From NCBI RefSeq assembly GCF_002592045.1, contig NZ_MEJG01000003.1, positions 186,001-250,000 of the forward strand: a stretch of 64,000 nt of DNA. Direction: 5' to 3'. The notes beneath the pieces are model-generated. The model made no database searches, was not told where the DNA came from, and worked only from the letters and a program-made list of their open reading frames with translations. The first letter of the stretch is position 1. Every line of letters starts with the position of its first letter. The position numbers and the translations under genes were made by a program. This document shows positions 8,803 to 18,443 of the stretch, piece after piece. Source of the DNA: Parasaccharibacter apium (GTDB lineage Bacteria; Pseudomonadota; Alphaproteobacteria; Acetobacterales; Acetobacteraceae).

Positions 8803-9867
8803 ATGACAGACGAACTCTCCCTTTACGACTTCACCCTCCCGCGCGACTCCATCGCGACCGAACCTGCCCGCCCGCGTGATACGGCGCGTCTCCTCCACGT
8901 CATTCCCCCCGCCCTTACAGGAACAGAGCAGGCCCGCCTCACCCTCCACCACATCCATAACCTCCCAGACCTACTAAAAGAGGGCGACCTCCTCATCGCA
9001 AATAATACAGAGGTCATCCCTGCTAAGATGGAAGCCCGCCGGGGCGAGGCTCGCATTGGCATCACGCTCGACCGCATCTTACCAGAGGGGCAATGGCACG
9101 CGCTTGCCCGCAATGCGCGTAAATTACGCCCTCATGATACACTCCATTTTGAGGATGACCCCGTCACCGCTACCATCCTCACCAATGAGGGCGATGGGGC
9201 GATTACCCTTCGTTTTTCAGTTGAGGGGGATGCGTTCGATAGGTTTTTAGAACGCCGCGCAGCTCTGGCCCTGCCACCTTATATTGCTCGCCCTCATGGC
9301 CCCACAGAGGCAGATACGCATGATTATCGCACCATTTTCTCCCGCTTTCGTGGGGCTGTAGCCGCCCCAACAGCGGGACTACACTTCACCAATGACGTAT
9401 TAAAAGCCCTCACTGCCAAAGGAATCGCGCAAGAAACACTCACCCTCCATGTCGGGGCGGGGACATTCCTGCCTGTTCGCAGCAGCATTGCCGAGCATAA
9501 AATGCATGCTGAATGGGGGCATATCCCCCCCGAAACAGCCCAACGAATCAATGAGACGCGTGCCCGTGGGGGCCGTATTGTCGCCGTGGGGACGACAAGC
9601 CTCCGCCTCTTAGAAAGTGCGGCTGATGAGCATGGACTCATTCACCCTTGGCAGGGGGAGACATCCATTTTCATCAAGCCGGGCTATCGCTTCCGCGCTG
9701 TTGATGCGCTGCTCACAAACTTCCATCTACCACGCTCAACCCTCTTTATGCTGGTATGCGCCTTTGCAGGGACGGACACTATGCGCCACGCTTATCATTA
9801 CGCCATCACCGAGGGATTACGATTTTACTCCTACGGTGATGCTTGCTTATTGGAGCGCACCCCATGA
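8803..9867 (+). CDS. queA: tRNA preQ1(34) S-adenosylmethionine ribosyltransferase-isomerase
   Basis: 354 residues, the usual QueA length. The enzyme transfers and isomerises the ribosyl part of SAM onto preQ1 at tRNA position 34, making epoxyqueuosine. Recognisable segments are [20 protein letters not shown] at the N-terminus, [39 protein letters not shown] and the C-terminal [21 protein letters not shown]. The stop codon overlaps the tgt start in an ATGA arrangement (9864-9867), coupling translation of two enzymes of the same pathway. Confidence 0.97.
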   Translation: MTDELSLYDFTLPRDSIATEPARPRDTARLLHVIPPALTGTEQARLTLHHIHNLPDLLKEGDLLIANNTEVIPAKMEARRGEARIGITLDRILPEGQWHALARNARKLRPHDTLHFEDDPVTATILTNEGDGAITLRFSVEGDAFDRFLERRAALALPPYIARPHGPTEADTHDYRTIFSRFRGAVAAPTAGLHFTNDVLKALTAKGIAQETLTLHVGAGTFLPVRSSIAEHKMHAEWGHIPPETAQRINETRARGGRIVAVGTTSLRLLESAADEHGLIHPWQGETSIFIKPGYRFRAVDALLTNFHLPRSTLFMLVCAFAGTDTMRHAYHYAITEGLRFYSYGDACLLERTP

Positions 9868-11057
9868 CACCCTCCACCCCTCGCCCAACCCTTACCGCCT
9901 CCGAGCATATGCATTGGCAAAAGGAGGCCCAATCTGGGCAAGCCAGAGCGGGGTGGCTGCACACACGCCACGGCAGTGTCCCCACCCCAACCTTTATGCC
10001 TGTTGGGACGGTCGGGACGGTCAAAGGCATTACGATGGATAATGTGCGGGCTACCGGGGCTGGTATTGTGCTGGGCAATACCTATCACCTCATGCTCCGC
10101 CCCACCGCAGAGCGCGTACAACGCCTAGGGGGCTTACACCGCATGATGGATTGGCCGGGGCCTATCCTAACCGATTCTGGTGGCTTCCAAGTCATGTCCT
10201 TGGGGCCGTTGCGTAAGATGGATGAAGATGGCGTGACCTTTCGCTCCCATATTGATGGCAGTGCCCACCGCCTCACGCCTGAAAGCTCGACGGACATCCA
10301 ATATAAGCTAGATGCCACCATCACGATGGCCTTTGATGAATGTCCCGCCCTCCCCGCTACTAAAGAGGTGCTAGCGGCCTCCATGCAGCGCTCTATGCGA
10401 TGGGCAGCGCGCTCCCGCGAGGCGTTTATCGCTCGCCCCGGCTATGGGCAATTCGGCATTGTCCAAGGTGGGACAGAGCCCGACTTACGCGCAGACTCCG
10501 CCCGCGCCCTGCGTGACATCGGCTTTGAAGGCTATGCGATTGGCGGCCTCGCCGTGGGAGAAGGGCAGGAGCTGATGTTCTCCACGCTGGATTATACAAC
10601 CCCCCTCCTCCCTGAGGACCAACCACGTTATCTCATGGGTGTTGGCACACCTGATGACCTTTTAGGGGCCGTTATGCGTGGCTGCGATATGTTCGATTGC
10701 GTCATGCCCTCCCGTGCTGGCCGTACTGCCCGCGCTTATACCGAGCGCGGGACATTGAACCTCCGCAATGCCCGCTTTGCTGAAGATACACGGCCTATCT
10801 CGCCAGATGATGATAGCCCTATGGCAGGCCGTTATAGCCGCGCTTATCTCCATCATCTTTTCCGCGCGAATGAGATGTTAGGGCCGATGCTCCTCACCCT
10901 CCATAATCTCGCTTACTATCAACGGCTCATGCGCCAAATTCGCGCTGCGATTATAGCAGGTACATTAGAGCAAACCGCAGCCGAACTCCGCCAAAACTGG
11001 GCCAAAGGCGATTGGAGCGAGGAGGAATACCCCATGCCTCGCTACCATCAAGATTAA
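9864..11057 (+). CDS. tgt: tRNA-guanine transglycosylase lacking the zinc cysteines
   Basis: 397-residue Tgt, which exchanges guanine-34 of tRNAs with GUN anticodons for preQ1. The catalytic core is intact: [23 protein letters not shown] with the base-site Asp, FGIVQGG, and [18 protein letters not shown] with the expected nucleophilic Asp. The usual C-x-C-x2-C zinc site just before YSRAYLHHL is absent. Residues 315-321 read DDDSPMA, so Asp316, Ser318 and Ala321 fall where cysteines are expected; the distal His in LHNL is kept. The start at 9864 overlaps queA; an upstream ATG at 9843 lies inside queA. Convergent with the permease gene, only 19 bases apart. Confidence 0.93.
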   Translation: MTPSTPRPTLTASEHMHWQKEAQSGQARAGWLHTRHGSVPTPTFMPVGTVGTVKGITMDNVRATGAGIVLGNTYHLMLRPTAERVQRLGGLHRMMDWPGPILTDSGGFQVMSLGPLRKMDEDGVTFRSHIDGSAHRLTPESSTDIQYKLDATITMAFDECPALPATKEVLAASMQRSMRWAARSREAFIARPGYGQFGIVQGGTEPDLRADSARALRDIGFEGYAIGGLAVGEGQELMFSTLDYTTPLLPEDQPRYLMGVGTPDDLLGAVMRGCDMFDCVMPSRAGRTARAYTERGTLNLRNARFAEDTRPISPDDDSPMAGRYSRAYLHHLFRANEMLGPMLLTLHNLAYYQRLMRQIRAAIIAGTLEQTAAELRQNWAKGDWSEEEYPMPRYHQD

Positions 11058-11076
11058 CTCTCCCCCTCTTTTAAGG

Positions 11077-12171
11077 TTAGGGGACATGCTCCTTATACCG
11101 GGCCCAATCTGTCGCTAAGTGCCGCACAATGGGGCTGGCAACACGATAAGCGGCGTCCGTTGCGGCATGAAGGCCCGGTAGATTTTCCTCATGCGCGGCA
11201 TTGGCCAACATCGTCGCGGGGGTAACAGCGGTGGGCGGCATATCAAAATTGCTGGCAGTCCGTAGGATAAGGATACGCTGCGCATCCACACGGCCCGCTT
11301 TCGCTTGCAAGGCCAAAGCTTGGCAGAGGGCAATATCTTCCTCCGCCGTTGTCACCATCTCCCCTTGATGGTCCGTCCAATAAGACACCCACCGCTCTGC
11401 CCAACGATTCATCCGCGCCCCGAGCCAATAAGTCTCGCTAGAGATGGTATCGCCTATCATCACATGAGGGGGCTTTAGAGCCTCGGGGAAGTCTTGATAA
11501 GCATGACGATGGGCCTGTAAGGCTGCGTTATCGGGCAAAGTGATGGCCTTTGTGCGCTCATACGCCCATTGCACCAGAGAAGGCCGTAACTGATACGCCA
11601 TATCCCCCGCGATGGAGTGAAGCGGCGGGCGAGGTTGCTCATCAGGTACATGCCCTTGGAGAGGCGTAAAGCCATCCGGCCAATCGGCTGGTATTTCACG
11701 TGAATCAATAAGGTGTGCAGCCCCACCATTGACCACATAACGCGCCCAAGCGGCCGAGCCGAGGCTTGCTTTATATGGGTTCACCCCCGCAATCCCAGCT
11801 AATATGAAATAAGCATGACGGAAGTCAAAACGCGGGTCTAACGCTAAAGCCGTAATGGCAGCGGCCATATGGCTGGGGCCTTCCCCGCTTACAAGCCCCA
11901 ACACATGGTCCTGCGTGTTATAGCGCAGCACACCATGCTCCGTCCCCGGTGCAGGGAAGCTCTGCTCCAACGGGTAACGCTCCACCCAATGTTGAAACTC
12001 CCCCGGCATATCGCCTCTATCCTGCCCAAGCTCAAAGGTCGTCACCACCACAACGCGCACCTCCAGCGGCGCGGCCTGCGCGTGGGCTTTAACCCCTATT
12101 CCTACCCCTAGCCCAGCTATGACGCCCGCTAGCATAACGCCGTAAAACCGTCTCATCCTGCTACAACTCAT
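11077..12171 (-). CDS. Exported purine nucleoside permease (NUP) family protein
   Basis: 364 residues with a signal peptide (MLAGVIAGLGVGIGVKAHAQA). The mature part carries the NUP-family pattern: VVVVTTFELGQDRGDMPGE, then GVLRYNTQDHVLGLVSGEGPSHMAAAITAL, FILAGIAGVNP and the later MIGDTISSETYWLGARMN. NUP proteins were named from a fungal purine nucleoside transporter, but the fold resembles nucleoside phosphorylases and there are no membrane spans here. An exported nucleoside-binding or cleaving role is therefore plausible (inference). ATG 12171 is preferred over 12177 because GGAAGG is then well spaced. It follows the adenosine deaminase gene by 33 bases, an apparent purine-salvage operon. 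Confidence 0.82.
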   Translation of the reverse strand: MSCSRMRRFYGVMLAGVIAGLGVGIGVKAHAQAAPLEVRVVVVTTFELGQDRGDMPGEFQHWVERYPLEQSFPAPGTEHGVLRYNTQDHVLGLVSGEGPSHMAAAITALALDPRFDFRHAYFILAGIAGVNPYKASLGSAAWARYVVNGGAAHLIDSREIPADWPDGFTPLQGHVPDEQPRPPLHSIAGDMAYQLRPSLVQWAYERTKAITLPDNAALQAHRHAYQDFPEALKPPHVMIGDTISSETYWLGARMNRWAERWVSYWTDHQGEMVTTAEEDIALCQALALQAKAGRVDAQRILILRTASNFDMPPTAVTPATMLANAAHEENLPGLHAATDAAYRVASPIVRHLATDWARYKEHVP

Positions 12172-12204
12172 GATCATGCCTTCCCTCTCATCATCACACG
12201 GCCC

Positions 12205-13770
12205 TTATGGTGTAGAAGTCAATAAAGGATTTGCCATTATATCGGCCTCAAAGTGGTGAAAGGCCGCCTCTAACTGCCATTGCAACTTGGCCTTTAAACT
12301 CCGCTGTAAAAGGCGGGTACAATCAGGGGCGATATTATCAGCCCGCCCCCACTCTCCACCCCCTGCACAGGAAGGCACAATCTGCCCCGGTTGCCGCCCT
12401 ACCCATAGGCTCTCCCCCGGTAGGAACCCATATTCCAAACTCGTGCGGGAAAGCTGAATAAGAGTCGGATAATCCAGATGATAAGCCAGCACGGCCCGCA
12501 TATAATCTTGCGTTAAATCACTACGCGAGACGCCTTCATCATCGGTGGAGAGGGCCACAGGCACGCCCGCATGACGGTAAAGCGGGAAAGGATGGCGCGC
12601 GCCCTTAACGGACAAAATCTCATCATTACTGGTGAGATTCACCTCCACTAAAATCTTCCGCTTTGCCATCTCATGTAGCAACCCTACCGGATCGCGCTCC
12701 CACAGCACATCCACCCCATGGCCAATACGCTCCGCCCCTGCGACCTCAATCGCCTCACGGATATGATGGTCCAAATCCGCCGCAGGCACGAGAGACGGTG
12801 TTACCTCCCCTGCATGAAGGCTCAAATGCGTGCCGGGGTAGCGTTGATTGAGATAATGGAACATCTGCATATGCAGGTCGTAATCACGCAGGGCGATGGG
12901 GTCATCCTCTGGGGCTACGATATTCACCCCCACAAAACGCGCATCCTGCTTAACGCTCTCATAAGCAGCCACAAGCTGCGTCCATACAAAAGGCGCAGGG
13001 AAAATGCGTAAAATGGAATAATGATAACGTATCGTCACGCCACACCCAGCTGCGGCATGGCTGGTGCCACATTGCATCACAGCATGGGCGCGGGCCTCCA
13101 TCGCATCCACAGCCTGACGCGAGAGCGCGCCCATCTGGCCCAGCGCAGAACGCAGAGCCTCATAAGCGGCTTTTAAATCAGCCGCATTTTTGAGGGGCGG
13201 TAAGGAGGCCTTGTGCATCATCTCCCCTAAAAGGGGGAAGGAGAGCGGGGCGATTTGTAGCTCTACATAATGCACATGGTCACGGGCGGCTTGATTGGCT
13301 GCCTCGGCCAACATATCGCCTTGATGAGCCTGATCCACCACAGCAAACCGCAAAAAGGTCGCAAAGAAATGGTCATGACCGGAGCGATCCTCCCCCGTTG
13401 GCACATAATGCCGCATGGAAAGCGCATTGACCATCTTATCCCACGCTGCGGCATTATCCGCTAACAAAGCCGCCTGTATCTGCCCCGCTGCCGGATGGGG
13501 GCATGGTTTAGATAGAATCGTTTGCTCTGTAAGCGAAACACAAAGCCCATCCTGCGCGGCCCATTTTAAAAAGCTCTCCGCATACACCGCACCAGAGAGA
13601 TGATTATGCAAATCCGCCCCTTTGGGGAAGGCTCGTAAGAAAAGCTCCAACCGCACAGGGTCACTTTTAAGCGACTCAAATAATGCAGGGACCGAGGGCA
13701 CACCCGCCGCCGCATAAGCTGGGTGAACCATCATAATAATAAGGCAGGATAAAAGTTGTAAGACTCTCAT
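12205..13770 (-). CDS. Exported adenosine deaminase-like enzyme
   Basis: 521 residues with a signal peptide (LLSCLIIMMVHPAYA-AAG), so it acts outside the cytoplasm. It deaminates adenosine (or a related nucleoside) to inosine. The metal site appears as GADLHNHLSG (His55, His57), LSLHAGEV, RIGHGVDVLW and LSTDDEGVS; VEVNLTSNDEI is also typical of the family. The length and secretion resemble the ADGF/CECR1 branch of secreted deaminases more than the cytosolic enzymes of about 330 residues. It is the first gene of an operon with the NUP-family gene. Substrate specificity is not certain. Confidence 0.88.
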   Translation of the reverse strand: MRVLQLLSCLIIMMVHPAYAAAGVPSVPALFESLKSDPVRLELFLRAFPKGADLHNHLSGAVYAESFLKWAAQDGLCVSLTEQTILSKPCPHPAAGQIQAALLADNAAAWDKMVNALSMRHYVPTGEDRSGHDHFFATFLRFAVVDQAHQGDMLAEAANQAARDHVHYVELQIAPLSFPLLGEMMHKASLPPLKNAADLKAAYEALRSALGQMGALSRQAVDAMEARAHAVMQCGTSHAAAGCGVTIRYHYSILRIFPAPFVWTQLVAAYESVKQDARFVGVNIVAPEDDPIALRDYDLHMQMFHYLNQRYPGTHLSLHAGEVTPSLVPAADLDHHIREAIEVAGAERIGHGVDVLWERDPVGLLHEMAKRKILVEVNLTSNDEILSVKGARHPFPLYRHAGVPVALSTDDEGVSRSDLTQDYMRAVLAYHLDYPTLIQLSRTSLEYGFLPGESLWVGRQPGQIVPSCAGGGEWGRADNIAPDCTRLLQRSLKAKLQWQLEAAFHHFEADIMANPLLTSTP

Positions 13771-13852
13771 AGCCCCATCATGGCGTCCCTACGCGTAACT
13801 GACAAGAAAATCCCCTTCCCCCATACGGCGCGACCTGTCACTATCTCCTCTT

Positions 13853-14101
13853 ATGCAGCACAACCCAACAGCGTATCGCCTCCAAAAACGCAGCCTCAGC
13901 CTATATGGGCATAGGACCTCCATCGCTTTAGAAGCAGAATTTTGGCAAGTGCTGGAGAGCATGGCCCGCCACGCCCAATGCCCCTTGGCTACCTTTATCG
14001 CTAAGCTTGATACAGACCGCCCACCAGAACAATCACTGGCCTCGCTCTTGCGCCTTTCCGCCTTACGTTTTGCCCAACACCAGCATCATACACCCCCCTA
14101 A
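13853..14101 (+). CDS. Small ribbon-helix-helix (RHH_4-type) DNA-binding protein
   Basis: 82 residues. The N-terminal strand KRSLSLYGHRTSIALEAEFW followed by two short helices (LESMARHAQCPLATFIAKL) matches the RHH_4 type of ribbon-helix-helix proteins common in alphaproteobacteria. These act as dimeric repressors or nucleoid-linked regulators. The target is unknown. No ribosome site stands out ahead of 13853. The gene lies between divergent purine genes and the DnaJ-domain gene, with about 100 bases to the latter. Confidence 0.75.
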   Translation: MQHNPTAYRLQKRSLSLYGHRTSIALEAEFWQVLESMARHAQCPLATFIAKLDTDRPPEQSLASLLRLSALRFAQHQHHTPP

Positions 14102-14199
14102 CGCGCTGCGCTTTCATCAGGCCTATTATACGCTCTTACCTATTCCCGCTGCTCTAATCTCCATGATAAGCTGACCTGGCTCGAATCACGGAGGCGGCG

Positions 14200-15033
14200 A
14201 TGGCTTTCTGGGGAAAGATGTTTGGTGGGGTAGCCGGTTTTGCCGCTGGCGGGCCGGTCGGTGGCCTTCTTGGGATGATTTTAGGGCACCTTACCGATAC
14301 GGATAAGATTCTCACCCCGCCTTCTGGCACATGGGGGGATCGCTTCCCCACCCAAGGGCGGCCAGACCCCCATAATGCTGCCTTTTTTACAGCGGCAAAA
14401 CTCGCGGCTCTTTTTGGTAAAACAGACCAACTTTACGGGCTGGGGGTCGTCACCCTCTCGGCCAAATTGGCCAAAATTGACGGCCCCGTAAATCGGGCAG
14501 AAATTAACGCATTTAAAGCGGCATTTCGCTTCCCAGCGGAGAATCAAAAGGAAGTCGGCCTCCTTTTTGACCGCGCCCGCGAACGGACAGATGATTTTGA
14601 ACTATACGCCCAAGAGCTTGGCCGTGCCTTTGCCGATAAGCCCGAACCGCTAGAAAGCCTGCTGACCGTCCTCTTTCGGATTGCGAAAGCTGACCTCCCC
14701 GCTGGGGCGGAACTTCACCCCTTAGAGCAAGACTTCCTCCGCCGGACTCATCGGGCCTTTCGCCTTTCCGCCCGTGTATGGGAACGCGCAGAGACAGGCC
14801 AAGCCCGTGCTGCATCGACCTCCTCCGCGGCGGATTGTTACCGCATCCTCGGCATTAGCGCACAAGCCAGTGATAGCGAGGTCCGCACCCGTTGGCGCGT
14901 CTTAATCCGTGAATATCACCCTGACCGCCTCGCCCAACAACCCATGACCGACGCTCAGCGCAAAGCCGCGCAAGAGCGCATCGCGCGCATCAATGCCGCA
15001 TGGGACCAAATTAAACGCGATCGCGGTCTATAA
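14200..15033 (+). CDS. djlA: TerB/DnaJ-domain co-chaperone (DjlA-like)
   Basis: 277 residues. The N-terminus is a glycine-rich hydrophobic stretch (GGVAGFAAGGPVGGLLGMILG) that could anchor the protein in the inner membrane. The middle (about 70-200) is a TerB-like helical domain with acidic LAKIDGPVNRAEINAF. The C-terminal J-domain (about 210-277) has DCYRILGISAQASDSEVRTRW and the essential HPD in YHPDRL. This is the layout of DjlA, a membrane-linked DnaK co-chaperone. GGAGGCGGCG ahead of 14200 fixes the start. Convergent with degP, only 11 bases apart. Confidence 0.88.
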   Translation: MAFWGKMFGGVAGFAAGGPVGGLLGMILGHLTDTDKILTPPSGTWGDRFPTQGRPDPHNAAFFTAAKLAALFGKTDQLYGLGVVTLSAKLAKIDGPVNRAEINAFKAAFRFPAENQKEVGLLFDRARERTDDFELYAQELGRAFADKPEPLESLLTVLFRIAKADLPAGAELHPLEQDFLRRTHRAFRLSARVWERAETGQARAASTSSAADCYRILGISAQASDSEVRTRWRVLIREYHPDRLAQQPMTDAQRKAAQERIARINAAWDQIKRDRGL

Positions 15034-15044
15034 CCGCCACGACG

Positions 15045-16679
15045 TTACGGCGTGACTCCCAGCGGGAGCGGCACCCAGCGCAGGCCCTCTTTATCCTGCA
15101 CAAGCAGCAGAATATCCGTCCGTTTCAGCTCCCGTGCGCGGTCAAGGGCGTGTTGTAACGCATCTGGCGTATTCACCTCTTGTTCCCCCACTTGGAGAAT
15201 CACATTCCCCTCCGCCATCATACGGCTCGCGGCGGGGCTGCCATCAAACACACGCAACACCAATACACCACGCTGACTATCACTCAGCTCATATTGTGTG
15301 CGGGCTGTCTGGTCGATAACCCCGAGCTTCAAGCCGAGGTCATGCAGTGTTTTTACGGCATGCTCAGGCGGGTGCGTATCGGAGGGGAGCGGGTCTTTCT
15401 CCTCCGGGTTTTTCCCTAACGTGAAGTCCACCACCTGATACGCCCCACGCCGCCATAGAGTGAAACGAACATGCTCCTCCGGCTCATGCCCTGCAACAAG
15501 GCGTGGCAATGTTTGGCCTGTCACGGGTTGGCCGTTTAGAGCGGTGAGAATATCACCAACCTGTAACCCTGCCTTTTGAGCAGGACCATCCTTCACAACC
15601 TCTGCTACAATGGCCCCTGTCCCCCACATCTTCCCCGTTGAATCCCCCTCTTTATGGAAGGAGAGGTCCTCTGCCATCGTCCGCGTAACATCCTGATACC
15701 GCACGCCCAACCAACCCCGGCGTACATAGCCCCTCTGCCGTAATTGAGCGATAATCCCACGCGCATCATCAGCGGGGATGGCAAAGCCAATACCAATCGA
15801 ATCCCCGCCTGAGCCCCCATAAATCAGCGTATTAATGCCAATCACTTCCCCTTTCAGGTTAAAGAGTGGCCCGCCAGAATTACCATGGTTAATAGCCGCA
15901 TCAGTCTGGATGAAATCATCATACAAACCATGGTCCACATTGCGCTTACGCGAGGAGATAATCCCCGCTGTCACCGTACCGCTCAACCCAAAAGGATTAC
16001 CAATAGCTAAGACCCAATCACCAATCCGGGCCTCATCACTACGGCCTAACGGGACAGAGGGTAAAGGACGATCCGCCGTGACCTGCAACACCGCGAGGTC
16101 CTCTTTACTATCCCGCCCTACAATCCGCGCAGGATACTCCGTCCCATCGGAGAGGGTCACGCTGACTTGCTGTGCATTCTCAATCACATGATTATTCGTC
16201 ACGACCACACCGGAAGGGTCGATGATAAAGCCTGAGCCTAAAGCCTGCACCTGCCGCTCCGGCTTACCATCCTCATGCCGATGATGGAGATAATCATGAA
16301 AAAACTTCTCCAAGGGCGAACCGGGGGGAAAAGGCGAGGATTGCGGCCCGGCGGGGGCACTCCCATCGGGGCCCTCTGGCTGATGCTCATCAGCATGGAT
16401 AACGCTGGAGACGGAAATATTCACCACCGCAGGCAAAAGCCTATCCGTTAAGGCTGCAAAGCCGGGCATCATCGCCGCCTCATGCGCTGCGCGTGCTGCC
16501 CCGGCCTCCTGCGCGGTCGTCATAGGCCCTGTAGCAGCGGGGGCCTCCGTCCCTGCCTCCCCTTGCGCCCATGCCCTATGAGACGGCACCATCACACCAG
16601 AGAGGAGCGCGCATGACACCATGCAAGACAGCCATGCACGCGAAGATGAAAGAAGAGAAGAATACATGAATCGGCTCAT
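15045..16679 (-). CDS. degP: DegP/HtrA-type periplasmic serine protease
   Basis: About 544 residues from the chosen start. A signal peptide (LSCMVSCALLSGVMVPSHRAWAQ) exports it. The trypsin-like domain has the triad His164 (TNNHV), Asp194 (KEDLAVL) and Ser268 (GNSGGPL). PDZ1 begins near LGVRYQDV and PDZ2 near QRGVLVLRV. It degrades or refolds damaged envelope proteins. The reading frame extends to 16784, but that would overlap the divergent mrp start. The Met at 16679, directly ahead of the signal peptide, is therefore preferred; its ribosome site is weak and 16715 is an alternative. Ser/Pro-rich linkers flank residues 95-120. Confidence 0.92.
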   Translation of the reverse strand: MSRFMYSSLLSSSRAWLSCMVSCALLSGVMVPSHRAWAQGEAGTEAPAATGPMTTAQEAGAARAAHEAAMMPGFAALTDRLLPAVVNISVSSVIHADEHQPEGPDGSAPAGPQSSPFPPGSPLEKFFHDYLHHRHEDGKPERQVQALGSGFIIDPSGVVVTNNHVIENAQQVSVTLSDGTEYPARIVGRDSKEDLAVLQVTADRPLPSVPLGRSDEARIGDWVLAIGNPFGLSGTVTAGIISSRKRNVDHGLYDDFIQTDAAINHGNSGGPLFNLKGEVIGINTLIYGGSGGDSIGIGFAIPADDARGIIAQLRQRGYVRRGWLGVRYQDVTRTMAEDLSFHKEGDSTGKMWGTGAIVAEVVKDGPAQKAGLQVGDILTALNGQPVTGQTLPRLVAGHEPEEHVRFTLWRRGAYQVVDFTLGKNPEEKDPLPSDTHPPEHAVKTLHDLGLKLGVIDQTARTQYELSDSQRGVLVLRVFDGSPAASRMMAEGNVILQVGEQEVNTPDALQHALDRARELKRTDILLLVQDKEGLRWVPLPLGVTP

Positions 16680-16742
16680 GTGATAGAAACTACCCCACCA
16701 CGCGCTGGCCGTCATCCTTCCAACGCGCTTGTTTATGTTTTT

Positions 16743-16756
16743 TGCCTCATGAGGCA
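16743..16756. promoter_or_regulatory. Perfect 14-bp palindrome in the degP-mrp divergent region
   Basis: TGCCTCATGAGGCA is fully symmetric and lies between the divergent degP and mrp starts, flanked by T runs on both sides. It may be an operator, or a small hairpin in the mrp leader. No matching regulator site is known to me. Confidence 0.35.
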
Positions 16757-16782
16757 GTTTTATGCACGAGAGACCTTGCCCC

Positions 16783-17922
16783 ATGACTGCTCAAGACGAC
16801 ACAACCACCCTCACGCAGCACATCACAACACTGCTTGAGGCCCATCATTTAGCCCCTCATGCCACAATCGAGGCCCTAACCTTAGAGCATGGCCATGCCC
16901 ATCTCATTCTACGCATCACCGCAAAAGGCGCGCCTCTTTTGCATAAAAACCGTCAGGCTTTTGAGGACGCTATTACGCATCATCCAGCTATAGAGCGACT
17001 CACACTATCTCTGACAGCCCATCGTTCATCGTCCACCAGCCCATCACAAGCGGCCCCTTCTACAGGTGGCCATCGCCCGCTCGCTTTAGGTGAACGCCCT
17101 AAACCCGACTCTACAAATCATGCCGCCCCACCAGAGGCATACTTGCCAGAGGTAAAAGCCGTCATCGCTGTAGCCTCTGGCAAAGGGGGAGTTGGTAAAT
17201 CCACCACGGCCGTCAATCTCGCTTGCAGCCTTGCGCGACTGGGCCTGAAAACCGGCTTGCTTGATGCCGATATTTACGGCCCCTCCCTCCCGCATATGTT
17301 AGGCGAAACCCAAAAACCCATAGTGGACCATGGCAAGCTCCTCCCGCTTGAGCGTTGGGGGCTTAAGACCATGTCCATCGGCTATCTTGTTGAGAAAGAG
17401 CAAGCGATGATTTGGCGTGGCCCCATGGTCATGGGGGCCCTCACTCAATTAATGAGCGATGTCTCGTGGGGGGCGTTAGACGTTCTCATTGTGGACCTCC
17501 CCCCCGGTACGGGTGATGCGCAACTCACCCTCACACGGAAATTATCTGACAAACTACAAAGGGGCGGGGCTGTGATTGTCTCAACCCCCCAAGATATTGC
17601 CCTGCTAGATGCCCGCCGTGGCGTGACATTATTTGAGAAAATAGGCACGCCCCTTTTAGGGTTGATTGAGAATATGTCCTTTTTCTGCTGCCCTCATTGC
17701 CATGAGCGAACAGACCTCTTTGGCCATGGAGGCGCAAAGGAAGAAGCAAACGCCCTTAACATCCCCTTTTTAGGTGAGATTCCTTTGCTGCGCGACATCC
17801 GATGCAGTGCCGATGAAGGCACCCCCCTCGTCCTACGCGAGCCTGACAACCCCGCCTCGCAGGCTTATACAGCCATCGCCCGCCACCTAAAGGACCAGCT
17901 CAGCCACCATGACGCGGCGTGA
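16783..17922 (+). CDS. mrp: Mrp/ApbC family iron-sulfur cluster carrier ATPase
   Basis: 379 residues. The N-terminal domain (1-85) is a MIP18/DUF59-type fold. A linker leads to the P-loop NTPase: ASGKGGVGKSTTAVNL (deviant Walker A) followed by GLLDADIYGPSLPHM. The C-terminal part has FFCCPHCHERTDLFG with the CxxC that bridges a 4Fe-4S cluster between two subunits. The protein loads Fe-S clusters onto apo-enzymes in the cytoplasm. ATGs occur at 16762 and 16783; MTAQDD at 16783 fits family N-termini better. Transcribed alone, divergent from degP. Confidence 0.93.
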   Translation: MTAQDDTTTLTQHITTLLEAHHLAPHATIEALTLEHGHAHLILRITAKGAPLLHKNRQAFEDAITHHPAIERLTLSLTAHRSSSTSPSQAAPSTGGHRPLALGERPKPDSTNHAAPPEAYLPEVKAVIAVASGKGGVGKSTTAVNLACSLARLGLKTGLLDADIYGPSLPHMLGETQKPIVDHGKLLPLERWGLKTMSIGYLVEKEQAMIWRGPMVMGALTQLMSDVSWGALDVLIVDLPPGTGDAQLTLTRKLSDKLQRGGAVIVSTPQDIALLDARRGVTLFEKIGTPLLGLIENMSFFCCPHCHERTDLFGHGGAKEEANALNIPFLGEIPLLRDIRCSADEGTPLVLREPDNPASQAYTAIARHLKDQLSHHDAA

Positions 17923-17977
17923 CGTTGTCATCCATTTTTTGGTATAAAACGCCCATCATCTTCTGAAAGCATAGTTT

Positions 17978-18178
17978 ATGGCCTCTCTTTATTCCCCTCA
18001 CAAATGGCTCCTCGTTATCAGCCTTACTATGATGTGCCTTAGCCTTACGGCCTGCATCACTCATCAAGAGGTCGCTCATCGCGGCCTCTCCTCAGATGGG
18101 TACGGCTTTGTCGCGAATGGCCCCGTCCTCGCCCCGCCAGAGCATCTCACCCAGCATCAAGGCTCAGCCTCACATTAA
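17978..18178 (+). CDS. Small lipoprotein of unknown function
   Basis: 66 residues. A basic start, hydrophobic helix (WLLVISLTMMCLSL) and lipobox LTAC (Cys26) make it a clear lipoprotein precursor. The mature peptide of about 41 residues, ending in QHQGSASH, resembles no family I recognise. It sits 55 bases after mrp and just ahead of the tRNA gene. Confidence 0.65.
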   Translation: MASLYSPHKWLLVISLTMMCLSLTACITHQEVAHRGLSSDGYGFVANGPVLAPPEHLTQHQGSASH

Positions 18179-18264
18179 GCCTTGCCTTGAAGCTGCGGCT
18201 ATTTCTCCGTTCGTACATTTTCCCTCTTGATTTAACGCTCCAAAAATGAGATGAAGCCTCCGTC

Positions 18265-18339
18265 GCCGGATTAGCACAGTGGTAGTGCAGCGGTTTTGTA
18301 AACCGAAGGCCGGGAGTTCGAATCTCTCATCCGGCACCA
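18265..18339 (+). tRNA. tRNA-Thr (anticodon UGU)
   Basis: Complete cloverleaf with CCA encoded. The 7-bp acceptor stem is GCCGGAT/ATCCGGC, the D arm GCAC/GTGC, the anticodon loop TTTGTAA with anticodon TGT, and the T arm carries TTCGAAT. The anticodon stem has one G-A mismatch at its base. It reads ACA (and wobble) threonine codons. Confidence 0.97.
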
Positions 18340-18443
18340 TGATTTCCCTATATTGTTAAATGAGTATAGTGCGCGCCTGCGACGCCTGTAGGGCAGCCTT
18401 AAGGCTAGGTACAGGTTAAGCGTACTTTGTTTGAGCATAATAA

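Noticed and set aside
16680-16784. N-terminal extension of the DegP-type protein to 16784
   Set aside because: It would overlap the divergent mrp start, and the signal peptide begins right after the Met at 16679.
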